A DNA stretch of 42,417 bases from CAYXDO01 sp964463485 (GTDB lineage Bacteria > Myxococcota > Kuafuiibacteriia > Kuafuiibacteriales > Kuafuiibacteriaceae): contig CAYXDO010000093.1 of NCBI GenBank assembly GCA_964463485.1, positions 1-42,417 of the forward strand. Direction: 5' to 3'. Shown piece after piece: positions 34,558 to 42,417 of the stretch. Both the position numbers and the translations under genes were made by a program. Numbering within the stretch: position 1 is the first letter of the stretch; each line of letters starts with the position of its first letter. The notes below the pieces were generated by a model. That model did not search any database. It was not told the DNA's origin and saw only the letters and a program-made list of their open reading frames with translations.

Positions 34558-36791
34558 GTGGAGCTCACAACCGTGATGGAGCAGATCGAGCTCATGCCCG
34601 ACGGCATGTTGCTGACCAACCCCGACGGACAGATTTGCGCGGTCAACGAAGTCGCAGTCTCCATGTTCGGCTGGTCTCGCGACCAGCTCCTCGCCGCATC
34701 CCTCGAGCTCCTCCTGCCGGCCGAGTGCCATGCCCATCATGGACGCTGGTGAGACGGTTCTTCGACGAAGGCAGAGCACGACAGATGGGCCAAGGACGCC
34801 CCTTCAGCGCTCGGCGTGCCGACGGATCGAGCTTCCTCGCATCGATCGCGCTCCGGCCGCTCGACATCGACGGTAGCTCCTACGTGCTCGCCGCGGTTCG
34901 AGACGTCACCGCACAAGTGCAAGCCTCGCGAAAAGCAACCGAAATCTCGCAGCGCCTCGAAAGCGTCGCCAAGCTCACTCGTGTCGGCTTCTGGGAGATC
35001 GATCTCGTCACCGGAGCTCGAACCTATTCGAGCGAGCTCCTCTCGATCCTAGGTCTGGATGCTCCGCACGCGAGCGACCAGGAGCTGTTCGAGTCCATCC
35101 ACGAGGAAGATCGCGAGCGCGTTCGGGAAGCCGCCCGCGTGGCCATCGAGACTGAAGAGAGCCCTCACTTCGAGTTTCGAGTCCGCGACCGAGACGCTCG
35201 CTGGCGGTGGTTCGAGGCTCGGTCCTCGGTGACCCGTAACGAAGCCGGCGTCGCTTCGACCCTGATGGGCTTCGCGCTCGACGTCACGACCCGTCGGGAG
35301 CTCCACGAGCAGGCCCTCCGCTCCGAACGAAACCTACGCACGATCGTTCAAGAGCACCCGGACGCAATCCTGATCGCCCGCGACGGTGTGATCGTCGACT
35401 GCAATCAGCGCGCGGCCGAGTTGTTCGACCGCGTCGACGCTGCGAGCCTCATCGGCGAGCCCTGCCCGGCGTCGACGGAGTCGGACACCCTCCGAATCAC
35501 CGAGAAGCGAACCAGCGACACCGGGAGCGGCGAGTGGAGAGTAGCCGCGGCGGACGGTCGAACCGTGATCGTGGAGACGAAGTCGGTCGCCATCGATCGC
35601 GAGGGCGTCCAGCACCAACTCACCATCGCGCGAGACGTGAGCGCCCAGCGACGGGCCGCCGAGCAACTCAGGGTGGCCGACCGAGTACTGTCGCTGGGGA
35701 TGATGGCTGCGAGCGTGGCCCACGACATCAACAACCCGCTCGCGGTCGTGCTCGCCAACCTAGCCCTCGCCGAGGGATCGATCAGGAGCGGCAACCCACA
35801 ATCAGCGCTGGACGACCTCGTGCAAGCCCGCGAGGCCGCGGAGCGGGTGCGAGACATCGTGATGGACTTGAAGTCATTCTCGCGCAACGATCGATCCGAG
35901 CTCGAGCCCGTCAGCATTCGTCGAGTCATCGACGCGGCCGTCCGCATCGCCCACTCGGAGCTTCGCCACCGGGCCCGCGTCTCCGTCGACATAGATCCCC
36001 GCCTCGGAGTCTCCGGCTCCGAACCCAGGCTGGGTCAGGTCTTCCTCAACCTCCTCGTCAACGCCGCGCACGCCATGCCCGTCGGTAACGTGGAAGGTCA
36101 CCTCGTCGAAGTCTTCGCCGAGCTCAGGTCCGATACGGTCACCATCGCCGTCAGAGACAATGGAACCGGGATCGCGCCGCATGACCTGAGTCGCATGTTT
36201 TCTCCTTTCTTCACGACTCGCGAGAAAGTCGGAGGCACCGGACTTGGGCTCGCCACCTGCCAGCGGCTCGTCCGCGAAATGGCGGGGGACATCGAGGTCG
36301 AGAGCACGCTCGGCGTGGGTACGACTTTCCGAGTCAGGCTGAAGAGGGCAGATTTGCCGAACGTGTCCGAGGTGCCGAGCGAGTCCTTGGAGATCGTGCT
36401 TCCTGGGCGAATCTTGGTCGTGGACGACGAGATCGCGCTCGGAAACGCCGTCGCCCGGGTCCTCGGGATCGAACACGAGGTCGTGGTAGCCGTGAGCGCC
36501 AAGGATGCGCTCGAGACTCTCGCCCGGGATCGTACCTTCGATTTGATCTTGTGTGACCTCTCGATGCCGGAGATGACTGGCCACGAGCTCCTCGGAGAGC
36601 TCTGGCGTACCTACCCGGAGCTAGGGCCGCGAGTGCTCTTCATGTCTGGCGGTCCTATCACTTCGGGCCAACATGACTTCCTCACGAGCGTTCGTGGAGG
36701 CTATATTCAGAAACCGTTCGACGTCACCGTCCTGCGACGCGCCGTGAATCGTCGCATCTCGGCGGAGCGACGTCGGCACTCGCCTGCGTGA
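34558..36791 (+). CDS. Hybrid sensor histidine kinase (three PAS, HisKA, HATPase, REC), apparently frameshifted
   Basis: The reading frame from the GTG at 34558 encodes a PAS domain (MPDGMLLTNPDGQICAVNE, then SMFGWSRDQLL) up to HAHHGR, where it stops at 34752. The rest of that PAS (VRRFFDEGRARQMGQGRPFS) continues in another frame. One lost base near 34747-34752 would rejoin them. After that come a second PAS (GFWEIDLVTGARTYSSELLS), a third (PDAILIARDGVIVDCNQRA) and HisKA with the phospho-His in ASVAHDINNPLAV. The ATP-binding core follows (NLLVNAAHAMPVG, DNGTGI, GTGLGL), then a receiver domain with Asp in LILCDLSMPEM. Frameshift or base-call error cannot be told apart from sequence alone. Confidence 0.75.
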
Positions 36792-36871
36792 ATCACCCGC
36801 AAACTCATCGGACACTGCAATGGGCGTCGACTCAGCTTTCGCGAGCGCCGACGTGAATGCTGCGAAGCCGC

Positions 36872-38007
36872 TCAGGGCCGTGCAAGCGACCTCCACGAGC
36901 GCACCAGCACCGTCGCCGCCTCGGTCACATCCCGCTCCGTGGTCGACCGTCCCAAGGTCAAGCGCACCGAGCCGAGCGCTTCTTCGGGCGCGACGCCCAT
37001 CGCCAGAATGACCGCGGAGGCGTTCTCTTGGCCCTCGTGGCACGCCGACCCCGTCGACGCGGCGATTTCCGGCGCCCCTTCGAGCACGGCGTTCCGGGAG
37101 GCCCTCGGGAACGCACGTTGAGCGTGTTTGGGAGCCGCAGCTCCTCGTGGCCGTTGAGAACGAGCCCAGGCACATCGGCCTGGAGAAGAGCCCAGAGTCG
37201 GTCACGCAGCGCAGTCAGCCGCGCCAAAACGACCTCGAGATCGCGGCTGACCGCGTCACAGGCCGCGCCGAGTCCTACGATCGAAGCCACGTTCTCGGTC
37301 CCCGGGCGAAGGCCGCGCTCGTGACTCGCACCGAGCACGAGCGGCACGATCGGCGTGCCGCGCTTCACATACAGAGCCCCCACTCCTTTGGGCGCGTAGA
37401 GCTTGTGGCCCGCGATGGAGAGCAGGTCCACATCGAGCTTCCGCACCGAAACGAGCACCTTTCCGATCGACTGCGCGGCGTCGCTGAACATGAGCGCTCC
37501 GGCTGCATGCGCCATCGCCGCGAGGTCGCCGATCGGCTGGAGCACGCCCGTCTCGTTGTTGGAGTGCATCACCGCCACGAGCGCGGTATCTCCACCGATC
37601 GCTCGACCCGCCTCGTCGAGGCGCGTTCGACCTTCGCCGTCGACACTCACTCGAACGACGCGCCGTCCGTGCTTCTCGAGCCACGCACACGGCCGCGCGG
37701 TCGCAGGATGTTCGATCGTCGTGGTCACGACCTGCCTACGATCACTTGCGTCCGCGACACCACGAATGGCGAGATTGTTCGCCTCCGTGCCACCCGACGT
37801 GAAAATCACCTCGTCGGGCTCTGCGCCTATCAGCAGCGCGACCTGCTCCCTCGCCCGATGAACCGCGTTCCGAGCGCGCAGGCCAAATATGTGACTGCTC
37901 GAAGGGTTGCCGAAGTGCTCTCGCAGATAGGGCAACATAGCTTCGACCACCTCGGGCAGGAGCGGCGTCGTCGCGTTGTGGTCGAGGTAAATGGGATTAG
38001 CTGTCAT
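36872..38007 (-). pseudogene. Cysteine desulfurase (NifS/IscS-like), broken by a single-base frameshift
   Basis: The first ~295 residues read as a class V aminotransferase: YLDHNATTPLLPEV, FTSGGTEANNLAIRG, TTTIEHPA, HSNNETGVLQPIGDL, and PLP Lys in SIAGHKLYAPKGVG. The frame then leaves the family at NTLNV (near 37108-37117). The remaining tail, including the catalytic Cys in ASTGSACHEG, lies in another frame ending at 36872. One missing base would restore it. The same junction, base for base, is present in the fragment at 41578-41922, so the break predates or travelled with that copy. The enzyme would supply sulfur for Fe-S clusters. Confidence 0.75.
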
Positions 38008-38149
38008 GGTCGAGCTCGGCTCTCTTCGGAGGCGCTAGAGCACTGAGGTCTGCGTGGGCTCCCCGTCAAAGGAATCGGTAGGCCGCGACGACAAGGTCCG
38101 AGGCCCGAACTCAGACCGATGTGGTCAACGAGCAGATGCCTCTTCGATC

Positions 38150-38600
38150 CACGTACTCATGGTTCGGCCTGGCAGGAAGGAGCGCGGCCGGTGATTGAGG
38201 GTGCGAAGCGGGCTCGCACCTCCTCGAGAAAACTCGAGACCGACATCACACCCTTGCCGACCGGGACCCGGGACCGGACCGCCGGTGAACGCGAGGAGTC
38301 CGCGGTTGCCTTTGCCGTCGCCGTTGCCGTTGCCGTCGCCGTTGCCGTCGCCGAAACTCATGCATGCCATGATCCCGTTCATCCGCCATCTTCACCAACC
38401 AACACGGACACGATTCGGCGCAACAGCGTCTGCGCCGGATGAGTTGCCGGACTTTTGCGTCCGCTCGCTCATGCCACCCACTCCGCTCGGCGACGACGAC
38501 GGCAACGGCAACGGCCCGCGGACCAGCATCGTAGCCTTGTCGCAGCCCTGGCGACGTCCGCCAGGATGCGGAAGCCCTTGGCCGAGAAGTGTCCGATCAC
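38150..38600 (-). pseudogene. Deletion relic of an ATPase/TOPRIM-type module
   Basis: On the minus strand, 38600-38550 matches the first 51 bases of the ATPase gene (11692-11742) at 47 positions, encoding VIGHFSAKGFRILADVA. Further on, 38239-38150 matches 13325-13414 (TOPRIM-like 3' end) over 90 bases without gaps and with 14 differences, 13 of them transitions. Order and orientation are the same as in the intact module, but the ends are 451 bp apart instead of about 1.7 kb, and the middle is unrelated simple sequence. The flanks (38008-38149 and 38601-38636) hold nothing recognisable. Confidence 0.72.
38304..38352. repeat. 6-bp simple repeat (gccgtt/gccgtc)
   Basis: About eight units of gccgtt or gccgtc lie in the middle of the module relic. 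A similar ggcaac-rich tract lies at 38490-38515. It reads as Gly-Asp/Gly-Asn in one frame but shows no gene signs. Confidence 0.7.
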
Positions 38601-38636
38601 GTATTCCAGGCCAATCTGCCTCGGCTCCTGGACGGG

Positions 38637-41297
38637 TCAGTCTCCGAGGATGAACCGGGGCCCTGGCCCTGCGAGCAGAATCTCACCCGCGGGGCCGGTT
38701 GCAGCGGCGCGGATGTCGATCGGAATGTAGAATCGGTCCTCCGATCCGATGATCCGCGCGTCGTGGTCGAACACGGCGACCACCGCCTCTCGAGTCCCTG
38801 CCAGCGAGACAGGATGGCCGAGGTCCTCGTCCCGTGACCCGTTCGCCTGACCGATCCGACGCAGAGAGAGGGCCCGACCGCGCGATGCGCTTCGAAGCTC
38901 CCAGAACCGGCCTTGGCCATCCCCGGGATACAAATCTCGGCCAGGTGCGGCGATTACGGCGTGATCGGGAGCCAGCGCGATCACGGCTTCGAAGTTAGGG
39001 AGCGGGTCGACCGCGACCGCTTCCGCGCCCTCCAGCCACGTCCGAACAAAACGTCTTGCGCGAAACTCCGTACCCACTCGCGTGATCTGTGCGATCGTTC
39101 CGGCACACCCAACGGCCCAAGCAACGCCCCCGCTCGCGTCGATCGAGCCCCAGCTCGCATGTTCGACCCAACGATGAGTACATCCGGTAGTCGCGGGCGG
39201 CGCAGTCTCGATTTCCTGAGTCATCGGGTCGTCCCACTCGATCGGGATCGGACGGAGCTCAGGGTCCTGTTCCGAGAGCGACCACATTTGCCATTCGTCT
39301 CCGATGATGACGAACTGCCCAACTTGAAGTTCCTCGATGTCGAAGAGTCTCGGGAGCCCTGACAGCGCCGAGAGATCTCGGGCCGTGCTGTCGTCCGGGC
39401 CCAATCGACCTAGCCAACCTCTGGGTGGGTCCGAAAGGGCGTCGGATCTCCTCTGATTACCAGCGATGAGCAATGAGTCGCCGACGGATGCAAGTCCATC
39501 GATGACTCGGTAGAGAGACGCATCGGGGTCGATGTCTTCGGGCCGATTCCAGTCCCATGCGCCGCTTGAAGTTTCGACGATGCCATCCTGAATCTCGGCC
39601 CGCCAGAGGAACTCGGCATCCACGCCCACCAGAGCGTCACCCTGACGTGTCCATTCGTCCGGGCACCTATCGCCCTGAAGCGAGCCGTAGGCGCGCTGGA
39701 AGCCCACCGGGCCGCCACTGCTTCTCGAACCAACGAAGATCGATCGGCTGGAGCTCTCGGCGAGCATCGCTGCGGGTCCGAAGCGGCGCAGCCGCCGGAT
39801 GGAATCGATCCCGAAGCTGTCCGCAAGCTCCAGGCCAGAGCGGGGGAGCTCGAGCGCTCGCGCTTCGGCAGGAGTGATCTTGACGTAGGTGTCGGGCTTC
39901 ATGAGCCAGTACTCTCCGTCGCGCTCCGGGGACGGCATGAAGGAATCGCCGCAGTCGAACGCCCCTGCCTGATGGAGAATCGTCCAAGACGAGAATCTCG
40001 GTTCCGTGTCCAGCGGAGAAAGGCTCGAGACCGCGATGACCCCGGTGTTCGAGTCGCGCCGGAAACAGGCGAGAACGAAGCTTCCCGAGATGCCGAGAGT
40101 AGCGCCCCCCTCCACGCTACCCAACGAGCTCGAGGTCCATTTCCAACCCTGCGGTGACCATCGCCCAGCCACGACTTCGCCGTGTACGTTCATGATCACG
40201 GCCCCGTCGCTCGAAAGCGCAGTGTCGGTTGGGCCGAGCCGCGATGGCTCTCCTACCCACAACGTATCTGGCGTGATTCGCTCGCAACTCATCTTGCCCG
40301 TCACGGTGCAAACAAACGCGGCTCCGACCCAGCTCGCGGCGGTCAAGCCCCGCATCTCGCGGCCGGGGATGAGGACGAGCTCCGCGCCGTTTGCGAAGCC
40401 AAGGCGTGGCGCGAGCGACGCTTCGACAGGAATCAGCGTGGGAGTCACGCCAGGGGCGAGATCAGCGTCCTCGGCACCCAGGACCTCGGTGGAAGAAAGC
40501 TCCAGATCGAATCGGTCATAGCGGGCAAAAGAGGCCTTCGAAGCATCTCTGCTCGCGACCAGGAAGCTGCTGTCCGAGAGCGCCGCGACGCTGCCGATGT
40601 TACCTGAGAACGGCAGCTCTGCAGCCAAGACTCGCGCGCCGCCCGGCTCGATTCGGAGTCCGAAGTTGCGGCTGAAAAGCCCGAGGATCCCGCTGCTGGT
40701 CCGCGCAAAGACCTCGATCGGCATTGCGTCATCGATCCCACTCGAAAGGCGGAACTCGATGGGTCTGGGCGGAATCACGAGCTCGGAGGGCTCGTAGCCG
40801 CAGGTCCCCGGCCAGTCCAAGCGGATCCCGGACCGCACCGTGTCGGCCCTCGACAACCTGACGCCATCGGTGATGGGCTCCATGGTCTCGGCCTCCTCAG
40901 GATCGATTCTGAATACCCACCGAGGCGGAGGAGGCGGGCAGCTCGTCCCGGGATGAATGAACGTGGGCTCGCCCGGAACGAGACAGCGCCCACAGGAGCC
41001 AGGAGCGGCCGGCGCGTCTTCGAGCCGCGCCACGACGGTCGAGATCTCCGCCTTCGTCATGGGAGCTCCGGTAGGGCGGAAGAAGTCCGGAGGCAGCGGG
41101 AAGATCAGGATCTCACTTGCTTCGTCGGCGCGAAATGCGGCGCTGGAAAAATCCTCGAGATCCACCCGAGCGACGCGATCCGAATCCATCGACGCAATGA
41201 CGGCGAACTCGATCGTCGAGCCGTTTACCGCGACGCGAAGCTCTCGCGAGCACGAGCACGACAGGCTCATCAAACCCAAAGCGAGCACCCAGCGCAT
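38637..41297 (-). CDS. Large secreted lipoprotein of unknown function
   Basis: The ATG at 41297 gives 886 residues; the frame is open to 41426 but the added residues are Arg-rich and unlikely. The N-terminus (MRWVLALGLMSLSCSC) looks like a lipoprotein signal. The body has recurring short beta-type segments and Gly/Ser turns (SVAALSDSSFLVASRDASKA, ALVGVDAEFLWRAEI, GGVAWAVGCAGTIAQITRV) that read like a propeller of seven or eight blades, but no domain family is certain. A CPPPPPRWVF stretch and scattered cysteines are present. It is the only intact gene between the relic and the repeat cluster. Confidence 0.78.
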   Translation of the reverse strand: MRWVLALGLMSLSCSCSRELRVAVNGSTIEFAVIASMDSDRVARVDLEDFSSAAFRADEASEILIFPLPPDFFRPTGAPMTKAEISTVVARLEDAPAAPGSCGRCLVPGEPTFIHPGTSCPPPPPRWVFRIDPEEAETMEPITDGVRLSRADTVRSGIRLDWPGTCGYEPSELVIPPRPIEFRLSSGIDDAMPIEVFARTSSGILGLFSRNFGLRIEPGGARVLAAELPFSGNIGSVAALSDSSFLVASRDASKASFARYDRFDLELSSTEVLGAEDADLAPGVTPTLIPVEASLAPRLGFANGAELVLIPGREMRGLTAASWVGAAFVCTVTGKMSCERITPDTLWVGEPSRLGPTDTALSSDGAVIMNVHGEVVAGRWSPQGWKWTSSSLGSVEGGATLGISGSFVLACFRRDSNTGVIAVSSLSPLDTEPRFSSWTILHQAGAFDCGDSFMPSPERDGEYWLMKPDTYVKITPAEARALELPRSGLELADSFGIDSIRRLRRFGPAAMLAESSSRSIFVGSRSSGGPVGFQRAYGSLQGDRCPDEWTRQGDALVGVDAEFLWRAEIQDGIVETSSGAWDWNRPEDIDPDASLYRVIDGLASVGDSLLIAGNQRRSDALSDPPRGWLGRLGPDDSTARDLSALSGLPRLFDIEELQVGQFVIIGDEWQMWSLSEQDPELRPIPIEWDDPMTQEIETAPPATTGCTHRWVEHASWGSIDASGGVAWAVGCAGTIAQITRVGTEFRARRFVRTWLEGAEAVAVDPLPNFEAVIALAPDHAVIAAPGRDLYPGDGQGRFWELRSASRGRALSLRRIGQANGSRDEDLGHPVSLAGTREAVVAVFDHDARIIGSEDRFYIPIDIRAAATGPAGEILLAGPGPRFILGD

Positions 41298-41458
41298 GAG
41301 TTGCAGGATAGTCCTGGCCAAAATCGGAAAGCAACGATCCTCCCGCCTCCTTGCATCTCTCCCGTCTCCGCGCGTCCGCGCGGAGGGTGCTTGGGCTGCC
41401 GGACTAGCCCCCCGCGGGCGGCGCAATCGGGCGCCGAGTGGGCGCCGCTAGTAGGCGC

Positions 41459-42091
41459 CAGGCACGTCCGAAATTGGGAAGGCACCGTCCGAAATCGGGA
41501 AATCGGGAGGGTCCGAGGCACCGTACGAAATCAGGGGCCGGCACTGTACGAAATCGGGGGCCCTGAACGACATCGGGGGCACGCCGACCCCGTCGACGCG
41601 GCGATTTCCGGCGCCCCTTCGAGCACGGCGTTCCGGGAGGCCCTCGGGAACGCACGTTGAGCGTGTTTGGGAGCCGCAGCTCCTCGTGGCCGTTGAGAAC
41701 GAGCCCAGGCACATCGGCCTGGAGAAGAGCCCAGAGTCGGTCACGCAGCGCAGTCAGCCGCGCCAAAACGACCTCGAGATCGCGGCTGACCGCGTCACAG
41801 GCCGCGCCGAGTCCTACGATCGAAGCCACGTTCTCGGTCCCCGGGCGAAGGCCGCGCTCGTGACTTTCACATACAGAGCCCCCACTCCATTGGGTGCGTA
41901 GAGCTTGTGGCCCGCGATGGAGCGATTCGTCGGGGCCGAAATCGGGGGGCCAGGCACTGTCCAAAATCGGGGCAGCTAGGCACTGTCCAAAATCGGGGCA
42001 GCTAGGCACTGTCCGAAATCGCCAGGCACTGTCCGAAATCGCGTGGCACTGTCCGAAATCGGGGCAGCCAGGCACTATCCGAAATCGGGAG
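41459..42091. repeat. Cluster of ACTGTCCGAAATCGG-type direct repeats
   Basis: At least ten copies, all in the same orientation, of a ~20-27 bp unit, consensus ggcactgtccgaaatcgggg with an optional cagct/cagcc tail. Five more degenerate copies lie at 41459-41579 and about seven cleaner ones at 41931-42091. They flank the desulfurase fragment on both sides. Spacing is near-zero to a few bases, so there are no CRISPR-like spacers. Similar 'tgtccgaaatc' arrays appear near mobile elements in related genomes as far as I can recall; this is not verified. Confidence 0.85.
41578..41922 (-). pseudogene. Partial duplicate of the cysteine desulfurase gene
   Basis: 41578-41865 is identical to 37039-37326 (288 bases), including the frameshift junction. 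After a 37-base deletion (37327-37363 missing), 41865-41922 matches 37364-37420 with two changes. Nothing outside this fragment of the gene is present. It lies inside the direct-repeat cluster, as if captured there. Confidence 0.9.
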
Positions 42092-42215
42092 CAACTGCCG
42101 CATGTAATGAACCGCGAACGGCTTGGCGCAGGCAGTATGGGTACGAGTTCCTTGTCTCCGGGCTGTAGCCTTTGAGCGTCAAATCTGCTGACATCTTCTC
42201 GCGCAGCTTTCCCAT
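42075..42215 (-). pseudogene. Tyrosine recombinase N-terminal fragment
   Basis: The ATG at 42215 starts MGKLREKMSADLTLKGYSPE, followed by TRNSYPYCLRQAV. This is the SAM-like core-binding start of phage-type integrases (L..kM..DL.l.GYsp.T..sY...v). After about 35 codons the frame runs into the direct repeats and stops, so the catalytic domain is missing. A GAGG ribosome-like site precedes the start. Such integrases are often neighbours of IS91-type transposases, like the scar at 11.4 kb. Confidence 0.6.
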
Positions 42216-42317
42216 TCGTTCCTCGCTTTCGTTGTCTGGCAACTCCGAGAATGCCGAACGAATGGGGAGCGCGCATCGGAATTTGGTTTTGGAGAGGTAA
42301 GCTCTCCCCGGCCTCTC

Positions 42318-42417
42318 ATGTCCAAGAAGTTCGTCCAAGAGGCTCCGGCGCCCGAAGACTCAGCGAGCGAGCCGAGACGCGCGACGGTGACGGAAGGTTC
42401 GGGGCGGTCGAGGTTTG
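42318..42417 (+). CDS. Possible start of a gene cut by the window end
   Basis: An ATG at 42318 opens 33 codons to the edge (MSKKFVQEAPAPEDSASEPR). No family or ribosome site is clear; it overlaps nothing on the plus strand. Confidence 0.25.
   Translation, partial: MSKKFVQEAPAPEDSASEPRRATVTEGSGRSRF

Noticed and set aside
41931..42091. CRISPR array
   Set aside because: Repeats adjoin with few or no spacer bases, differ among themselves and lack cas genes.
41459..42215. Integron attC cassette array
   Set aside because: No GTTRRRY core or long attC palindromes; only direct repeats are seen.
42092..42417. tRNA attachment site for the integrase
   Set aside because: No cloverleaf or tRNA 3' end could be found nearby.

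Overview
The window is about 65% GC, with almost every reading frame open on both strands. It carries many lipoproteins, an MTPR/PEGA/Ser-Thr kinase operon, cysteine-rich secreted proteins, a 12-haem cytochrome c and heavily overlapping start/stop codons. This style fits a member of the Myxococcota (Polyangia-like); the placement is inferred from gene content only, since no rRNA or tRNA lies in the window.

Region 1 (138-4.0 kb): a membrane-anchored alkaline-phosphatase-superfamily enzyme runs divergently from an unusual MpaB/DUF2236-type oxygenase fused to a C-terminal cytochrome b5 domain. A small DUF4345-like membrane protein follows on the minus strand. Region 2 (4.1-11.4 kb): a tightly packed four-gene operon encodes an RND/MMPL exporter, a cytoplasmic protein joining two cyclic-nucleotide-binding domains to a four-cluster ferredoxin module, a bis-haem b membrane protein, and a dodecahaem cytochrome c. 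Together these look like a cNMP-responsive electron conduit across the inner membrane.

Region 3 (11.4-13.5 kb): the C-terminal remnant of an IS91-type transposase abuts a two-gene AAA ATPase + TOPRIM/DUF4276-like module (defence-like), which ends in a 13-bp tandem repeat. Region 4 (13.6-18.2 kb, minus strand): signal peptidase I, an outer-membrane beta-barrel, a LolA-like lipoprotein-sorting protein and a WGR-domain protein. Region 5 (18.3-25 kb, plus): a MepA-like LysM endopeptidase, a nucleotidyltransferase coupled to a tiny internally duplicated ORF, then a kinase-PEGA-lipoprotein operon.

Region 6 (25-34.4 kb, plus): a 1517-residue TPR super-repeat lipoprotein, RuvX, an orphan HcrB-like flavoprotein with a [4Fe-4S] insertion, two small Cys-rich lipoproteins, a PLP aminotransferase, an eroded palindromic element, and phosphatidylserine synthase. 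Region 7 (34.5-42.4 kb) is a decaying, mobile-element-scarred tail. It holds a hybrid histidine kinase split by a frameshift, a frameshifted cysteine desulfurase, and a deletion relic that keeps both ends of the Region 3 ATPase/TOPRIM module. It also holds a large lipoprotein, then a cluster of ACTGTCCGAAATCGG-type direct repeats enclosing a second copy of the broken desulfurase fragment, next to the N-terminus of a tyrosine recombinase.

The strongest unexplained signals are three. First, the module relic at 38150-38600 matches 11692-11742 and 13325-13414 in the same order and orientation. Second, the repeat/integrase/desulfurase-fragment cluster at 41.46-42.2 kb. Third, the cNMP-FeS/cytochrome b/12-haem operon.
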